A stretch of DNA of 64,000 nt from Clarireedia homoeocarpa (Eukaryota > Ascomycota > Leotiomycetes > Helotiales > Rutstroemiaceae), in contig LNKV01000024.1 of the NCBI GenBank assembly GCA_001465935.1, forward strand, positions 477,453-541,452, in the 5' to 3' direction. Below the pieces are notes generated by a model. The model was not told where the DNA came from. It searched no databases and saw only the letters and a program-made list of their open reading frames with translations. The position numbers and the translations under genes are program-made. Positions 22,133-32,898 of the stretch are shown in pieces. Positions within the stretch are counted from its first letter, which is position 1. The number at the start of each line of letters is the position of its first letter.

Positions 22133-22407
22133 TTGGACAGCTCTGGTCGAACATGGCCAATATTTCCTCGCCAACATCCTTATCATCTGCAGGAACGCAC
22201 ACAAACATCTTATGATACATTCATATCCACGAATCAATCAGTTCAAAGGCACTCATAGCTGTCGCTCTTAGATAAGAAATCTTCGTTATTTAAGGTATGA
22301 ATACTCTAGGTTTCGTTGTACTGCACCAGATCTTGCAACTCCATTCATACCTCCTTTAACCCTCAATTCCTTTACCTCCTATATCACAGCCCATTTCAAA
22401 TCTAACT

Positions 22408-22952
22408 ATGGGTTCTATTATCAGCAAAGCTAAATCTTCCAAATCTTCTAAATCTTCTAAATCTTCCAAACCATCAGCACCTGAGAAAATGTCTCCAATT
22501 GCATTCCAATACCACGGTGGAGCTCAGACTGAGTTCAAGCCTCCTCTCATTGCCAACGAGAACGCTTTCCTTGGTGACATTGCAACCTCAGAAAAGGAAG
22601 ATCCTACCGCTCCCATATCAGCAGGCTTCTACAGACTGGAGAAAGGAACACCATTGGTGTACGAGTACACATACCATGAAATGAAGATCATCGTAGATGG
22701 TGAATTCGACATCAGCGATGAAACCGGACAAAAGGTTCATGCCAAGAAGGGAGATGTATTCTATTGTGAGTTGTGTGTAAAACAGGAGGCGGGCTGCGAA
22801 CTGACTCGAGATAGTCCCCAAAGGAAGCAAGATTACATTCACCACAGAGAGCTTTGGATTAGGATTCTTTGTTGGGCAAAGAAAGGTTTGCTGCCATGAC
22901 ATCTACTTGAAATTCCGAATGCTAATCACTATTCTAGACTGGTACCGCATAA
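22408..22952 (+). CDS. EutQ-like single-domain cupin protein
   Basis: Three exons, 22408..22765, 22815..22885 and 22938..22952, give 147 residues. The N-terminus is a low-complexity basic stretch of SSK repeats (AKSSKSSKSSKSSKPSAPEK). The cupin domain follows: LVYEYTYHEMKIIVDGEFDI, KVHAKKGDVFYFPKGSKITF and TTESFGLGFFVGQR, then TGTA and stop. The YHEMKIIVDGEF and GDVFYFPKG phrases match cupin motifs 1 and 2, and the whole resembles EutQ-type cupins. Skipping intron 1 (22766-22814) is essential, since the unspliced frame loses PKGSKITFT. The last exon supplies only five codons including the stop. The residues after MG (MGSIIS) could allow N-myristoylation. The gene looks intact although its neighbours on the left are pseudogenes. 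The substrate is unknown. Confidence 0.82.
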
Positions 22953-24410
22953 GGAACATAAGGATTTCACGAAAGGGAACCGGTTACTGGGATAGGAGTC
23001 ATTGATGTTTCATGAAATGTACATACGCAAATCCAAAATGCCATCTTGGCTCTTTCACCGTCCAGTTTCTATGCCTTACTGAGATTTGTGCACCAAGAAT
23101 CGGTTGAGAGCGTCCCCCACCATTATCATCACTACCTCAGAAGCACTGGCAAGCGTCATGGTACACATAACCCCCATTAGTGCTGTATCATCATCCATTG
23201 CCTAAATATCTACCTATGTGGCGGCCCGTCAGTCTCCAGCGCAGTCAAACTCTTTCCCGTCTTCTTGTTCCTCCCGGCACCCCATGCCACATCTGTCACA
23301 TCTCGTTACCTCAGGTCTCTTCTGTGTTCAGATCACACATCTCGTCGCTTCGAGGTATGTCAGCACCAGTTGCCGTTGAGCTGGCGATGTGCTGGGTCTT
23401 TTTCGCTCCTTGCTGAGAAAGGGATATATCGCTTTAGAAAAACACGACCAGCATCAGTCGGGAAAGAGAGAGAATAGCCTACAACCAGACCACCAATAAT
23501 TGCCCCAATGTTGTTTGAAAGGCTCGAGTTGTCGGAGTTTTTGATGCTCATGGATAGAGCTTTCGATCTTACAGCTATAATAACTATGTTCTCTGGGCGA
23601 GACTACGATGGAGGCAGTCGAGTATGAGGGTGTAGAGAGGGGTGCGACTGGCTCATTTCCTTGCTGGAGGGTTAGAGGAAGACGAAGAGATGCGTGAAGA
23701 TGGAGAGAGGATAGACTCATTAACAGAACAGATTTGGGAGGCTTCGAAGGAAAAGGTTAGTCTAAAAAAGGAAGCCGTTCTGGTGGCGAGTATATCCCAA
23801 GAATATTTTCAAAATATCGGTACTGGATTTGGTAAAATCCCAACACTTTTTGATCGTTGGAAGACCAGGAAAGAAATGAGCTGCAACATGCCATCCCCGA
23901 CCAATCCAATTCTCAGCAAGAATAACCTCACCCCTGGACTATAGAGCCTCCCAGCGCGGTCTGTAGATGGCGTAACCCCCGGTGAAGCCGTCATGAAATA
24001 ACACAGCGAAGCATTCATCATCAACTTGCTACTGTACTTTCTATTTGTTGGCGAGGTGCATGAGGAAAAGTAGCCGTGCTCTTGTCAGTCCTCCACACTC
24101 GAAGTTTCGATCATCAATGCCGGTTCCCAAATCCCCGCTTCCACAACCAACCGTTGGTGATGCACATTTCATTGGCTGGGGAGCAAGATAAACAAATAAT
24201 ACGAAGTTCGGATTGGAATACATCTAGTGAATGGTTTTCTGCTGCGGTCGCTTTTATTTTTACTTACTTACCTACGGAAGTACGTTGGTTTAAATTGTTG
24301 CTTTGCTTTCGTCTCGTATTGAACAATCTTTGCTCAGTACTACTTCTTTCCCTTTCACGAATTTTCACCCATAATGTCTAGTTAGCACTGGCATTAGCTA
24401 GATCTGTATA
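22953..24410. other. Spacer with a probable decayed membrane-protein gene on the minus strand
   Basis: On the minus strand between about 24010 and 23370, different frames give TGGYAIYRPRWEALSRGEVI, GRGWHVAAHFFPGLP, a Ser-rich stretch (ESILSPSSRISSSSSNPPAR) and a glycine-rich membrane segment (SNNIGAIIGGLVVG). This looks like an ectodomain, a Ser-rich stalk and a transmembrane helix broken by stops and frameshifts. Family unknown. The rest shows nothing. Confidence 0.3.
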
Positions 24411-25600
24411 ATGCGTGCGTTTCTGTCCGTTTGTCTTTCCGCGATGCTCGCGCGATATGCCTATGGAAAAGTAATAGATACGTCGCATATCCGTGATGAA
24501 TCAAAGATGGGGATCACCAAACCTCCTGTACCTAGAAGAACTTATTCGCCAGAAGTGTTCAGGCGGGACTCTGATACAGACTTAACCTCCGACAATCAAG
24601 GTGTTGTTCTGTCAGTAACTGATGGGACAGAAACCGACAAGACGACAGAAATCGAAAGCACTGCTGCATTCTATTCAACATGCGGCACCTACTCCATCGA
24701 ATCCTTCAGCCTTACGTTGGACTCGGAGGAGTATTGTACAATAGATTACAGCGGCTTATTTTTCGGAGCATGCGCGAATCGTATTTCGCAGGCCACTGAT
24801 TGCGGTTGGCCGGAGATCTGCTCTGATTCCCATGCGTGCACTTCGGGATGTGGGAGAACTTCTGTGCCAAATGTATCGACGCTGACTTGGTATGTTCTTT
24901 CCACCTCTGACCAAGCCAAGACTTACTTACTGACTCTGCTCTCCATAGTAACCAAGAAGGAATGCAATACTGCGGAACATGGTATTTGGTCACTGATACA
25001 TTCGTATATACGAGTCTTCTATGCAGCTCCCGTCAATCATGGCAAACGTTTACTGCGACTGCTTTCACCAAAACAGGTGATACTTCTGATTTCCCATTCT
25101 CAGCCTTCAGTTCTGCGACACTAGTTTCGACGAGTGTCTTTCCTAAAATCACTGCAGCGTCTTCATCTACGCCAGCGGTAGCCAGCAACGAGCAGAGTCC
25201 AACGCCTTCAGCGACCGGGGAAAAAGAGGGATCTTCGAGAACAGCAGTAGCAGTTGGTGGAGCAATCGGTGGAGTAGGAGCTGTGTGTATTATCGCAACA
25301 GCTATCTTCTTTAGTAGGCGGTGCCTCAAGAGACATAGGAGGAAACATATTCCTGTGGCAACCACGGAGGCGGAGGCGGAGGCGGAGGCAGGCCAAGACC
25401 AGGAACTCGATGGTCAACCTATGAGTCCTGAACTAGACGGAGGTGATGCGTCAAGATTCTCGAAGAATAGCTTGCGGGACATGACAGGAGAGGGGAATGA
25501 GAAACGTGGAATTACAGAGAGTAGACGTCTGTCGGAGATTGATGGTCAGCATATTCAGGAGATGCCGACTGAGGATCGGGCGGTGGAGCTGCCGGCGTAG
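24411..25600 (+). CDS. Cys-rich single-pass membrane protein with acidic tail, unknown family
   Basis: Two exons, 24411..24889 and 24949..25600, join as C-N-Q at the splice to give 376 residues. A signal peptide lies at 1-19 (MRAFLSVCLSAMLARYAYG). Residues about 85-190 hold a cysteine-rich ectodomain with many Cys (FYSTCGTYSIE, EEYCTIDYSGLFFGACANRI, TDCGWPEICSDSHACTSGCG, CNQEGMQYCGTW). A Ser/Thr-rich stalk follows, then a membrane helix at about 256-280 (VGGAIGGVGAVCIIATAIFF), a basic stop-transfer (SRRCLKRHRRKH), and an acidic cytoplasmic tail with an EAEAEAEA run. Similar architectures are common in Sordariomycetes and Leotiomycetes and lack known function. A surface sensor or adhesion role is possible but inferred. 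The intron is short (59 nt) and regular. Confidence 0.78.
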
Positions 25601-26929
25601 AGAGAGGATTGCAGTCTCAGTTTTGTATATGGTACGGTGTAGTGGATGGGAGCGGAAACAGATAATTGAATATTAATGTTAATGCAAGTATGGACTCACG
25701 TGCATTCTACCCAAAACGATACCCCGCTCCAAACCGCCACCAAAAAGCCCTTATCGACCGGTCCCACCATCTTGCCTGCAATTACTCGTACAGTACTAGA
25801 CAATCTAGACCCGCTCTCCGTCCTGGGATTTTTTGCCTTGAATGACTGAGTTCTTAGACTTGTCGAAGCAACAGACAAAGCCAGATGTCAAACCGGAACC
25901 CAGAGTTCTGAGTTTTCGGCATTCTCATATCAAAACGCGACTCTTCACTGTCACTCGCACAAGTTTGTCCGGATTTGTGGAGGATGTGAACAAATTGGGA
26001 AGACTCAAATAGAAAAATCAGCCCATCTTTACATACTAGAGTGCACTATCGAAGATAGCGCCCTTTAGTCACCGTTCTAAATCCCTTCCACGCAGCCTTC
26101 TCTTGAGCTGTTGCTAACTTAATCTATAAAACCGCATTCTCTCGTACAAAGTACATTGTTGCCACGAAAACGGATTTGTGATTCGACGACGTAGACGAGC
26201 ATTACACTTGTGACTCCTCTTTACCTTACTCGGTACAACCTTAACCTTGCCTTTGGCCCGAATCCAACGGACAACCTGGGGTAGTATATCCTCAAGTTCC
26301 GTGCAACCACCAGGAACAGAACCACATCAACCTCAGCTGTTTGGTTCTAGAGGATCGTGAAAGAATTAATCCTAACAGAAACCCATTGCGACTGTTTGCT
26401 TTCCATTGAAGAAAATCATACTCCTCACCGCTGTCCTTTCGCACAAACCTGTCTGACGCATTGGCCCTCACCGTTCCTTTGCTCTTACCTCGCACTATCC
26501 GGATCGTTGCGAAGAGAACGTGGTGATTCCAACAACTATATCTGGAGTACTTCAGGCACGCCACTTGAATTGCGCACGTGACATCCTCAATTTCACAATC
26601 CCTTGGTTCTGTGAACAAAGAAACTCCCTCACTCCCTGCCACCCTCCTGGTCCGCAGCGCAACAAAATATTCGCTCCTGCTGCGCCTATCAATTACAGAA
26701 TAACTCGGGGAGTTATTCCATTTCAGAATCGAATTCAAAGCCCAGAGCGATATATTCGAGAAACTCTTCTTACCTTCACATTCATATTCACCTGAGCCCA
26801 GGAAGTCAACCACACTTTCAAGCCACCAACCCACCTAATTTCAACAGATTCCGCACAATAGTCCCCTTCGTTGCCAACACGCTTTTGGTCACCGGCTTTC
26901 ATTATTCTGCTTGCCCACCAGCAGTTCCA
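25601..26929. other. Intergenic spacer, no supported gene
   Basis: A 180-codon minus-strand frame (26292-26834) has no domain and lies in the probable leader of the gene at 26930, so it is judged accidental. The leader is C/T-rich. Confidence 0.55.
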
Positions 26930-27343
26930 ATGACGTTCCTCGATAAATTCAAATCCCTCTCTCTTCCTCTCAACTCCAAAACCTCAAAGCCAAACAATTC
27001 CAAGAGCCCTCAACTTCAATCATCTCCTCACTCCCCCAACTCCGATCGTAAGAAGGCCCTCTCCCTATCTACAACCAATTCCACCACGAAAAGCTCATCC
27101 CATTCTCATCGGTCGAATCCCAAAACCGGAGTACGAGCGGCAGCGATCGATATCACAAAGGAGAACGACCTGCGAGAAGATGAACAAGAAACAGAGAACG
27201 ACCAGGATGGTCGGGACTTCAAGGAGTATTTAGAGAAGTGTAGGAAGGCGGAGGAGGAGAAAGAAAAGAAGAGGAAGAAAATGATTGAGATGGAGAGGAG
27301 GAGGCGAGCTGTAAATATGAGTCCATGGGCTGGGAGGATGTGA
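26930..27343 (+). CDS. Small hydrophilic protein with C-terminal PWAGRM motif
   Basis: Single exon, 137 residues. MTFLDKFKSLSLPLNSK opens a Ser/Lys-rich disordered half. Residues 95-130 are a strongly charged helix (DFKEYLEKCRKAEEEKEKKR, then KKMIEMERRRR), and the protein ends AVNMSPWAGRM. The start was chosen at the first ATG that gives a compact N-terminus; the frame is open a few codons upstream. I recall small fungal proteins of this layout ending in a Pro-Trp motif, but no function. The next gene to the right, at 29888, also has a PW-G-G-M/I motif after a charged helix, so the two may be relatives. Cytosolic or nuclear; no signal peptide. Confidence 0.68.
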   Translation: MTFLDKFKSLSLPLNSKTSKPNNSKSPQLQSSPHSPNSDRKKALSLSTTNSTTKSSSHSHRSNPKTGVRAAAIDITKENDLREDEQETENDQDGRDFKEYLEKCRKAEEEKEKKRKKMIEMERRRRAVNMSPWAGRM

Positions 27344-29887
27344 CTTGCCTATGGAGCGAGGTCTCGAATCTGCGAAGAGGAACCATGGTATGAGAAGGTA
27401 ATTGAGGGGATTGGAAAGTCCAGACCAATTCCTCGTTAAAATTGAAGGACGGTAGAAAGGTGCATGAGCGAAGCGTACCTATGGATTTCGATGCGACCAT
27501 CGCGGCAGAGACGACACATTCCAGGTCCCAAAGCAACTCAAAGCAATAGTACCTTTATAGGGGGCAGAGCATACAGTACCTTTACGTCACAGATTGACGC
27601 ATAATGGATCGCGGATTGGGAGAAATGTCGTTAATGGGGGACCCATTTAGTTTTTCACATTTCCTTAGCCAGCACTTCTTTTCATCGATACCCGGATTCT
27701 TTCTTCTTTCTTGTTCTTGTTCTTGTTCTTGTTCTTGTTCTCTGGAGCTGGCTGGTTCTCTTTTTCACTGTGCTTGGGAGCTTCTTTGTTTATCGCGTTG
27801 GGATTTGGATACTCTGAGGGCGAATGCGACATGATGTATTCTATGTAAACATTATTTATATAAATGCTTACCCAACGAAAAGAGTCGTGAATTTGCTAGA
27901 AGTTCAAGCTTTCAATTGTGATCTAGAATGAAGGACAGGGACAGTGGTTTACTTATACATACGGGGTCGTCTCCCTTCTTACCCCGGATCTCAGCAATGT
28001 CGAGTATTTGGTGCGTATTGCGTGCTCTTTTTTCCTCTTGCCAGCATCGCATCTCACGTGCCCTTGCCCTTGCCTTTGCTTTTGCCCTTGCCCTGGCCTT
28101 CCTCCCATTCATTTCTTATCTCTTATCGCATCACCATCATCAACGTGCCCCATCAGTTTGGCTTGAAGCCATACCCACCTTTGTCTCCACCGTGCGGCAC
28201 ATCCTCTTGGAAAACAAATAATAGGTGGATGTCATCGGGGAATCCTCGGTTTCGTCCTCACCATTTCCATGGCTACAGTGTCGCTCGAGCAAGACTAAGG
28301 AAGGGGATCGTTTGGTTTTCGCAGAACTCCGTTGAGACGTCTCCCTCATACATATTGAGGGAAGACCATCTCCAGAGCTATGGCAGCTTTACTTGATCTC
28401 CAAACTGCTATCCCCAACCAAGTATCCCGCTTGCCAAGACCCTTCCATCGGCCCGGAAAATCCCCGAACAAAGATCTTCCCCTACTTCACTACCTCCTCG
28501 GCCCCCCTTTCACTTCAAGGATTACTCACCTACCACCACCATCACACGAAAACACATACATAGAAATCACATGATACACAGATCTCCTTGATTCAAACAT
28601 CTCAACTGAGTCAACGCCAATAAATTGCAACTGAAAGGCATCATGCACAGAGTAAAAAACATATAAAAAATGCATCTGTTTCAGCCCTAACTTGTACAGC
28701 ATATGGGATAAGTTAGAAGATTGGCGCCAAAGAAACAAACGAAAAAGCCACCAGCCATTCATTCTTATTCCTCCTCCTCCTCCTCATGTAACTATACTAT
28801 ATACACTCACTATATACACCATACGCGTGCCTGCCTCGCATATCCATCACACACAACATCCTCCGGAACATTTCATCATCTTGTGTTCAATTGCTGCTGA
28901 AACATATAACTCCTTCCCTTCCTCCTTCCCTCCCTCCCCCCCCCTCTAACTTACTCCTCCTCTCCTCTCTCAAATTGTCAAACCCAAAAAAACAAAAACA
29001 AAACACCACGAAAATATACTTTCCGCACAAATAACTAAAGGCTAACTAACTACAGTATTAGTCAGTCGTTCTCCAAAGCAATATACGAACGCTTGATTGA
29101 TTGATGACACATCGCTCCGGTGGTGCAGAAACCCTCCCCCCCAACCCCCAACTCCGCCGCGGCCCAGTTGATTTACGTACGGTATTAACCTTGAAAAGTT
29201 TTGGGTGATTACTATACTTTCCTTTCATTGCGCAGGGCGGAGGAAGATCATCCTACCCCCTTCCGATTTACCCCAGATTTTTTTTTTCCCGATTTCAAAT
29301 CCATTTTTGACCACCCGGAGTTCGCGGAGTACCCCGTTGGGTCTTTACCGGAGTATAAAAGGGGCGTGTTACACATACAGACCATACATACAGACACATT
29401 TAGGGGAAGAGATATATTTGCCAGTGGATAATTCTTTCATTCTGTTTGTCATACTTCTTTCTCTGCCTGCCTAGCTATTTACCTATCTATCTCCAAGGGC
29501 GCAAAGTAAATACTATCTATATACGATATCTCTCCTAAGCTATCTTGCCAACCATATCTCGCATCCTCCTTCCCTGGTTCCTCTACGAGGAGAGTTACCT
29601 ACACCATTACCCATTGAAGACAAAACGCATCAAATCCGTCACCGCGACAAGCCTATCCAATCCAACCAACGAAAAGGTCGATCTCAAGTGATACCCACAA
29701 CGAGAGAGCAAACAAGTGATACCGACTATAGTACAACAACGCCATTTAATCCATCTCCTCGCCACAAACGCCAACGCTGAAGTACAAGTTCAAGATTTGA
29801 AGAAAACTCAACAACAAATCAGATACCCCAATAGTCTTCATCATATCGAAAAAAAAAAAGAGTCCCAAAGTATCTTCGCGAACCATC
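27344..29887. other. Long spacer, probably promoter and leader of the gene at 29888
   Basis: No domain-bearing frame in 2.5 kb. It contains (TTCTTG)n at about 27705-27740, a CCTTGC/CTTTGC run at 28057-28100 and long pyrimidine tracts at 28910-28975. A strong TATA box occurs at 29354, so the last 500 bases are likely transcribed leader. Confidence 0.5.
29354..29362 (+). promoter_or_regulatory. TATA box
   Basis: TATAAAAGG followed by GG, the best TATA element in the window. It lies 534 bases before the next plausible start codon (29888), implying a long 5' leader or an unrecognised leader intron. Confidence 0.5.
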
Positions 29888-30310
29888 ATGTTCTCCAGTA
29901 TCAAAGATCGTATTTCAAACACCTCAAAATCCAGCACTCGACCTATAAAATCAATTTCGAAAGAGATGACCGATATAAAGGTTTCAAAATTATCAGGTTC
30001 GACAACGAACCTTTCTACATCATCAACCCTATACCCATCAGATACACATGCCACGTCAAATGACTCATACGAAGCGTTTCTTCAAAACGCGCAAGAAAAT
30101 GAGGAGCGACGATTGAGAAGTCAACAAGCAGAAGCACAGTATCAACGAGTTCCATGGCAAGGAGGAATAGTGAGAAATGAGCGTGATGGTGCAAGAGACT
30201 GGTTGAAGGGCTGCGGGCTAGCCAAACAAGCTCCATGGCAAGGAGGAATGGTGAGAAATGAGCGTGATGGTGCAAGAGACTGGTTGAAGGACTGCGGACT
30301 AGCCAAGTAG
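29888..30310 (+). CDS. Small charged protein with a 27-residue tandem repeat (PWQGG...CGLAK)
   Basis: Single exon, 140 residues. The N-terminal half is Ser/Thr/Lys-rich (MFSSIKDRISNTSKSSTRPI). It is followed by a charged helix (SYEAFLQNAQENEERRLRSQ) and two copies of a 27-residue unit beginning PWQGGIVRNERDGARDWLKG, then CGLAKQA. The second copy reads PWQGGMVRNERDGARDWLKD and ends CGLAK, stop. The repeat is an 81-bp direct DNA duplication (30152 and 30233) with very few differences, so it is recent. The last 12 coding bases overlap the last 12 of the convergent zinc-cluster gene. No known domain is recognised. The charged helix plus PW motif recalls the protein at 26930. Confidence 0.72.
   Translation: MFSSIKDRISNTSKSSTRPIKSISKEMTDIKVSKLSGSTTNLSTSSTLYPSDTHATSNDSYEAFLQNAQENEERRLRSQQAEAQYQRVPWQGGIVRNERDGARDWLKGCGLAKQAPWQGGMVRNERDGARDWLKDCGLAK
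30152..30310 (+). repeat. 81-bp in-frame tandem duplication
   Basis: Copy 1 is 30152-30232; copy 2 starts at 30233 and is cut off by the stop codon at 30308-30310. Both begin CCATGGCAAGGAGGAAT. I see only a handful of substitutions between them (for example GAATA/GAATG and GGGCTGCGGGCTA/GGACTGCGGACTA). The period is a multiple of three, so it adds one 27-residue unit. Confidence 0.9.
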
Positions 30311-32898
30311 GACTGAAGTTTTGTCAGCACATAATTATATCAGAGAAGAATCGGTGCAGTGGGAGTATTCTCAATATAGATCTTAAAACACAATGGAGTC
30401 AACTTACTTTCCCACTCCCAATCTTTCATAACGCCCACCCAATGCAGTCTCCCTCTCACCGTGAGTTCAGGGTCCATTTCCTCTGTTATAGGCTCTTGCC
30501 TTCTCTTTACATCCCCAAGCCCTCCTTGAGCCGAGAGGCTTCTTCTGTGCCCAACAGGTGATGCCCATCGGCTAAGAATTCCTGTGTCATTCAATAAATC
30601 CGAGAAGCTAGTCCCGTCATTGGCCAATTCCTCTTCATATTTCCTCATTGACCCTTGGCTGTGTACCATTCCTGCATCCCTCTTCCCCGCCTTTCTCATC
30701 ATTTCCTGCTCCTTTTCCCTTGCAACCGCATCGCGCCGAGACCAAACTTCTTGCATAACCTCCCAGCAGCGATCAATATTTCCTATCCACATTCTCTGTG
30801 CCATGCTTTGCCAACGCTCATCAACCCATTTCCTATCCTCGTCTTCCGATGCTTCACATCCTGCGGCAAGGAGCGGATATATTTGAACAATGACTAGCCG
30901 ACTACTTAAAGGTACAGTTGCAAGATACACCAAAACTTTCTTAGCTAACTGCGCAGATGTTAGGGAAGGGATCTCTGGAACGGCTTGATGAAGATAGAGG
31001 AGCGTAGCATAGCGGTAGGCTTCAGCCGTTTGTAGAGCATGCTGTATCTCTGAAGTAGGATCTTCCGGGCTCGAGAAAGTGGTACACGGACTCCATTGTT
31101 CGATAGCTTGTTTCAACTCGATGGCTTGGGAAATAATGGCGATGGAATTGGAAGGAAGTTTGCGGACTTTGCGACAAAGGTTTGCAGCACGACCTATAAG
31201 TGGGAACAGGGTAGCTGCAGAGCCCATCAACGGATCAATCTCTGTGCTGGCAGAAGGAAAGGAAGTAGATGTGTTGAGTGGGGAGAGAACATGTTCAAAG
31301 TCGGTAGAGTCGTCATCATCGATGGATGTCAAACGCGCGATGACATCCATATAGACCCAGGTATTGCAAAGAAATTTTAAACGTGCAAGATCATCACCCA
31401 CAAGGCTTTTTTTACTGTGCTTGATCAAAGCTTGGTTCACCAGGATTTTTGCACCGCGAAGATGCTCAATACCTGTGGAGATATGCTGGTCCCATGATTC
31501 GGAGAATGCGAGCACCAGCGTCGTGGCGAGTGCGGTATCTGTTCGCATCTTCTCGATTCCTGTGGCTAGGGATCGGATGCTCCTGCGCATGTGTTCCATT
31601 CCATCGACTCGTAAAGCAGGCTTCTCTTTAGACGTATGAAATGCAGTCATGGATGCTATCGCATGATATAATGCAGGTGAGTCCCTTGCTAGAGGCCAAA
31701 CTAATGTTCTCCATGGGTTTTCAGTCGGCCCATCTTTGACAGATAAGATCCCACATGTTTGCTTATCAAATCTAAGCATCAACATTTCCGGACTTCCAGC
31801 AGGAACGTCTGGCTGTCGATACATAGGGCTGTAATTTCTGGGGGATGCCGTTGGTGATCTCGGCTGAGGATGGAAGGGACTTTGTGCCAGCCACATGTCG
31901 GCATCAGATAATGGAGGATCTCGAATGATTTCCTCGATATCATTCTCCAATGGTGGATTATTTTCAAATTGGAAATCATTCATAACTGTTGTAGTGAGAG
32001 CCATGGAAGGTGAAGGGGATGAAAGAGATGGTAGTCTGGCATTCAACGACGAGCCGGGCGATAAGAGATCTATCAATCTTGGCGACTGGCCAGAGAAGGT
32101 CGATCTTGTAGTAGGGGTGACAAGACCAGTTTCTTCAAAGATACTGCTTAGACTGCTTGTTATCGAATCTGCTTCAATTCGAGGTCTTGATTCTTGCGTG
32201 AAGTTGGGGGTGCTCATATCAAACAAAGGAGAATTTCCGAATTGTAGATCCGGGATAGATGTTGACATATCAAAGCTGGATGGGGAGGGTACAGCAGCAT
32301 TGAAGAAAGATTCCTGCATGTGCACATCCTCTTCCCCGGGCGTTGATGCCGACTCCTCAGAAGCGATTGGACTTGCATCAGGGGCAGAATCCCGCGGTTT
32401 ATCCAGGACAATCGAATCTGGTCACATCAGGATAGATTCTTGGGGTTCGTGTATATCCTCCCTACCTCGTTTTGTTCTTGAAGGCGCCGGCGCAACCTTA
32501 TTTGAGAACGTCGCCTCTTCGAATGGTCTCCATTTAAAATCCTTCTTGTAGCCTCCGCACATAACACCTCTTTTATGGCATTGTTGGCATGATGGTTTCG
32601 TCTCGTCACATTTGAGACGCTTTGCTTTGCAGGTTATGCAACCTGAAAATAACTCTTGTTAGTAGGAAGTTGCGGGGAAAGTCTTATCAATTCTAGTCAT
32701 TTGAAGCGAAGCAGACATACCATTGCGACTTTTGGATTGTTTGGGCTTCGTGATACCCGTATCCTTCTTTACTGAAGTGTTAGATGCCTTTGAAGCAGAT
32801 TGCTTCCGTTTCTTCGGAGGTGGGGGTGGTTTCGCTGCAGGTTTGAGAACTGGAGATGAGAGGAATGCAGATGGAGAGGGTATTGTTATCGTCTCCAT
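30299..32898 (-). CDS. Zn2Cys6 fungal transcription factor
   Basis: Four exons, 32721..32898, 32466..32642, 30408..32417 and 30299..30312, join in phase to 792 residues. A basic Ser/Pro/Lys-rich N-terminus precedes the zinc cluster at residues 61-88 (CITCKAKRLKCDETKPSC, then QQCHKRGVMC; spacing C-X2-C-X6-C-X6-C-X2-C-X6-C), which binds DNA with two Zn ions. GGYKKDFKWRPFEEA follows. Residues about 300-780 fit the fungal-specific middle region of the Fungal_trans_2 type (PWRTLVWPLARDSPALYHAI, HLRGAKILVNQAL, YRYATLLYLHQA). The final 14-nt exon restores the typical C-terminus DWEWEILLG; without it the frame runs into the intron. Target genes are unknown. The zinc cluster is split by an intron right before its first Cys (RNG/C). 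Confidence 0.92.

Larger units (their letters stand above)
21111..22407. other. Repeat-bearing spacer with an unassigned coding-like segment
   Basis: Holds short CTGACGGG and CGCCCTC repeats (21095-21135, 21300-21330) and a TGATGT/GGATGT satellite (21478-21558). A plus-strand stretch at 21937-22131 reads SDTVGRAVPDMPLLSSSVPR... with no stop, but I cannot name a family and the flanking frame is broken. Confidence 0.4.

Noticed and set aside
26292..26834. 180-codon minus-strand open frame
   Set aside because: No domain, odd composition, and it lies antisense in the probable leader of the gene at 26930.
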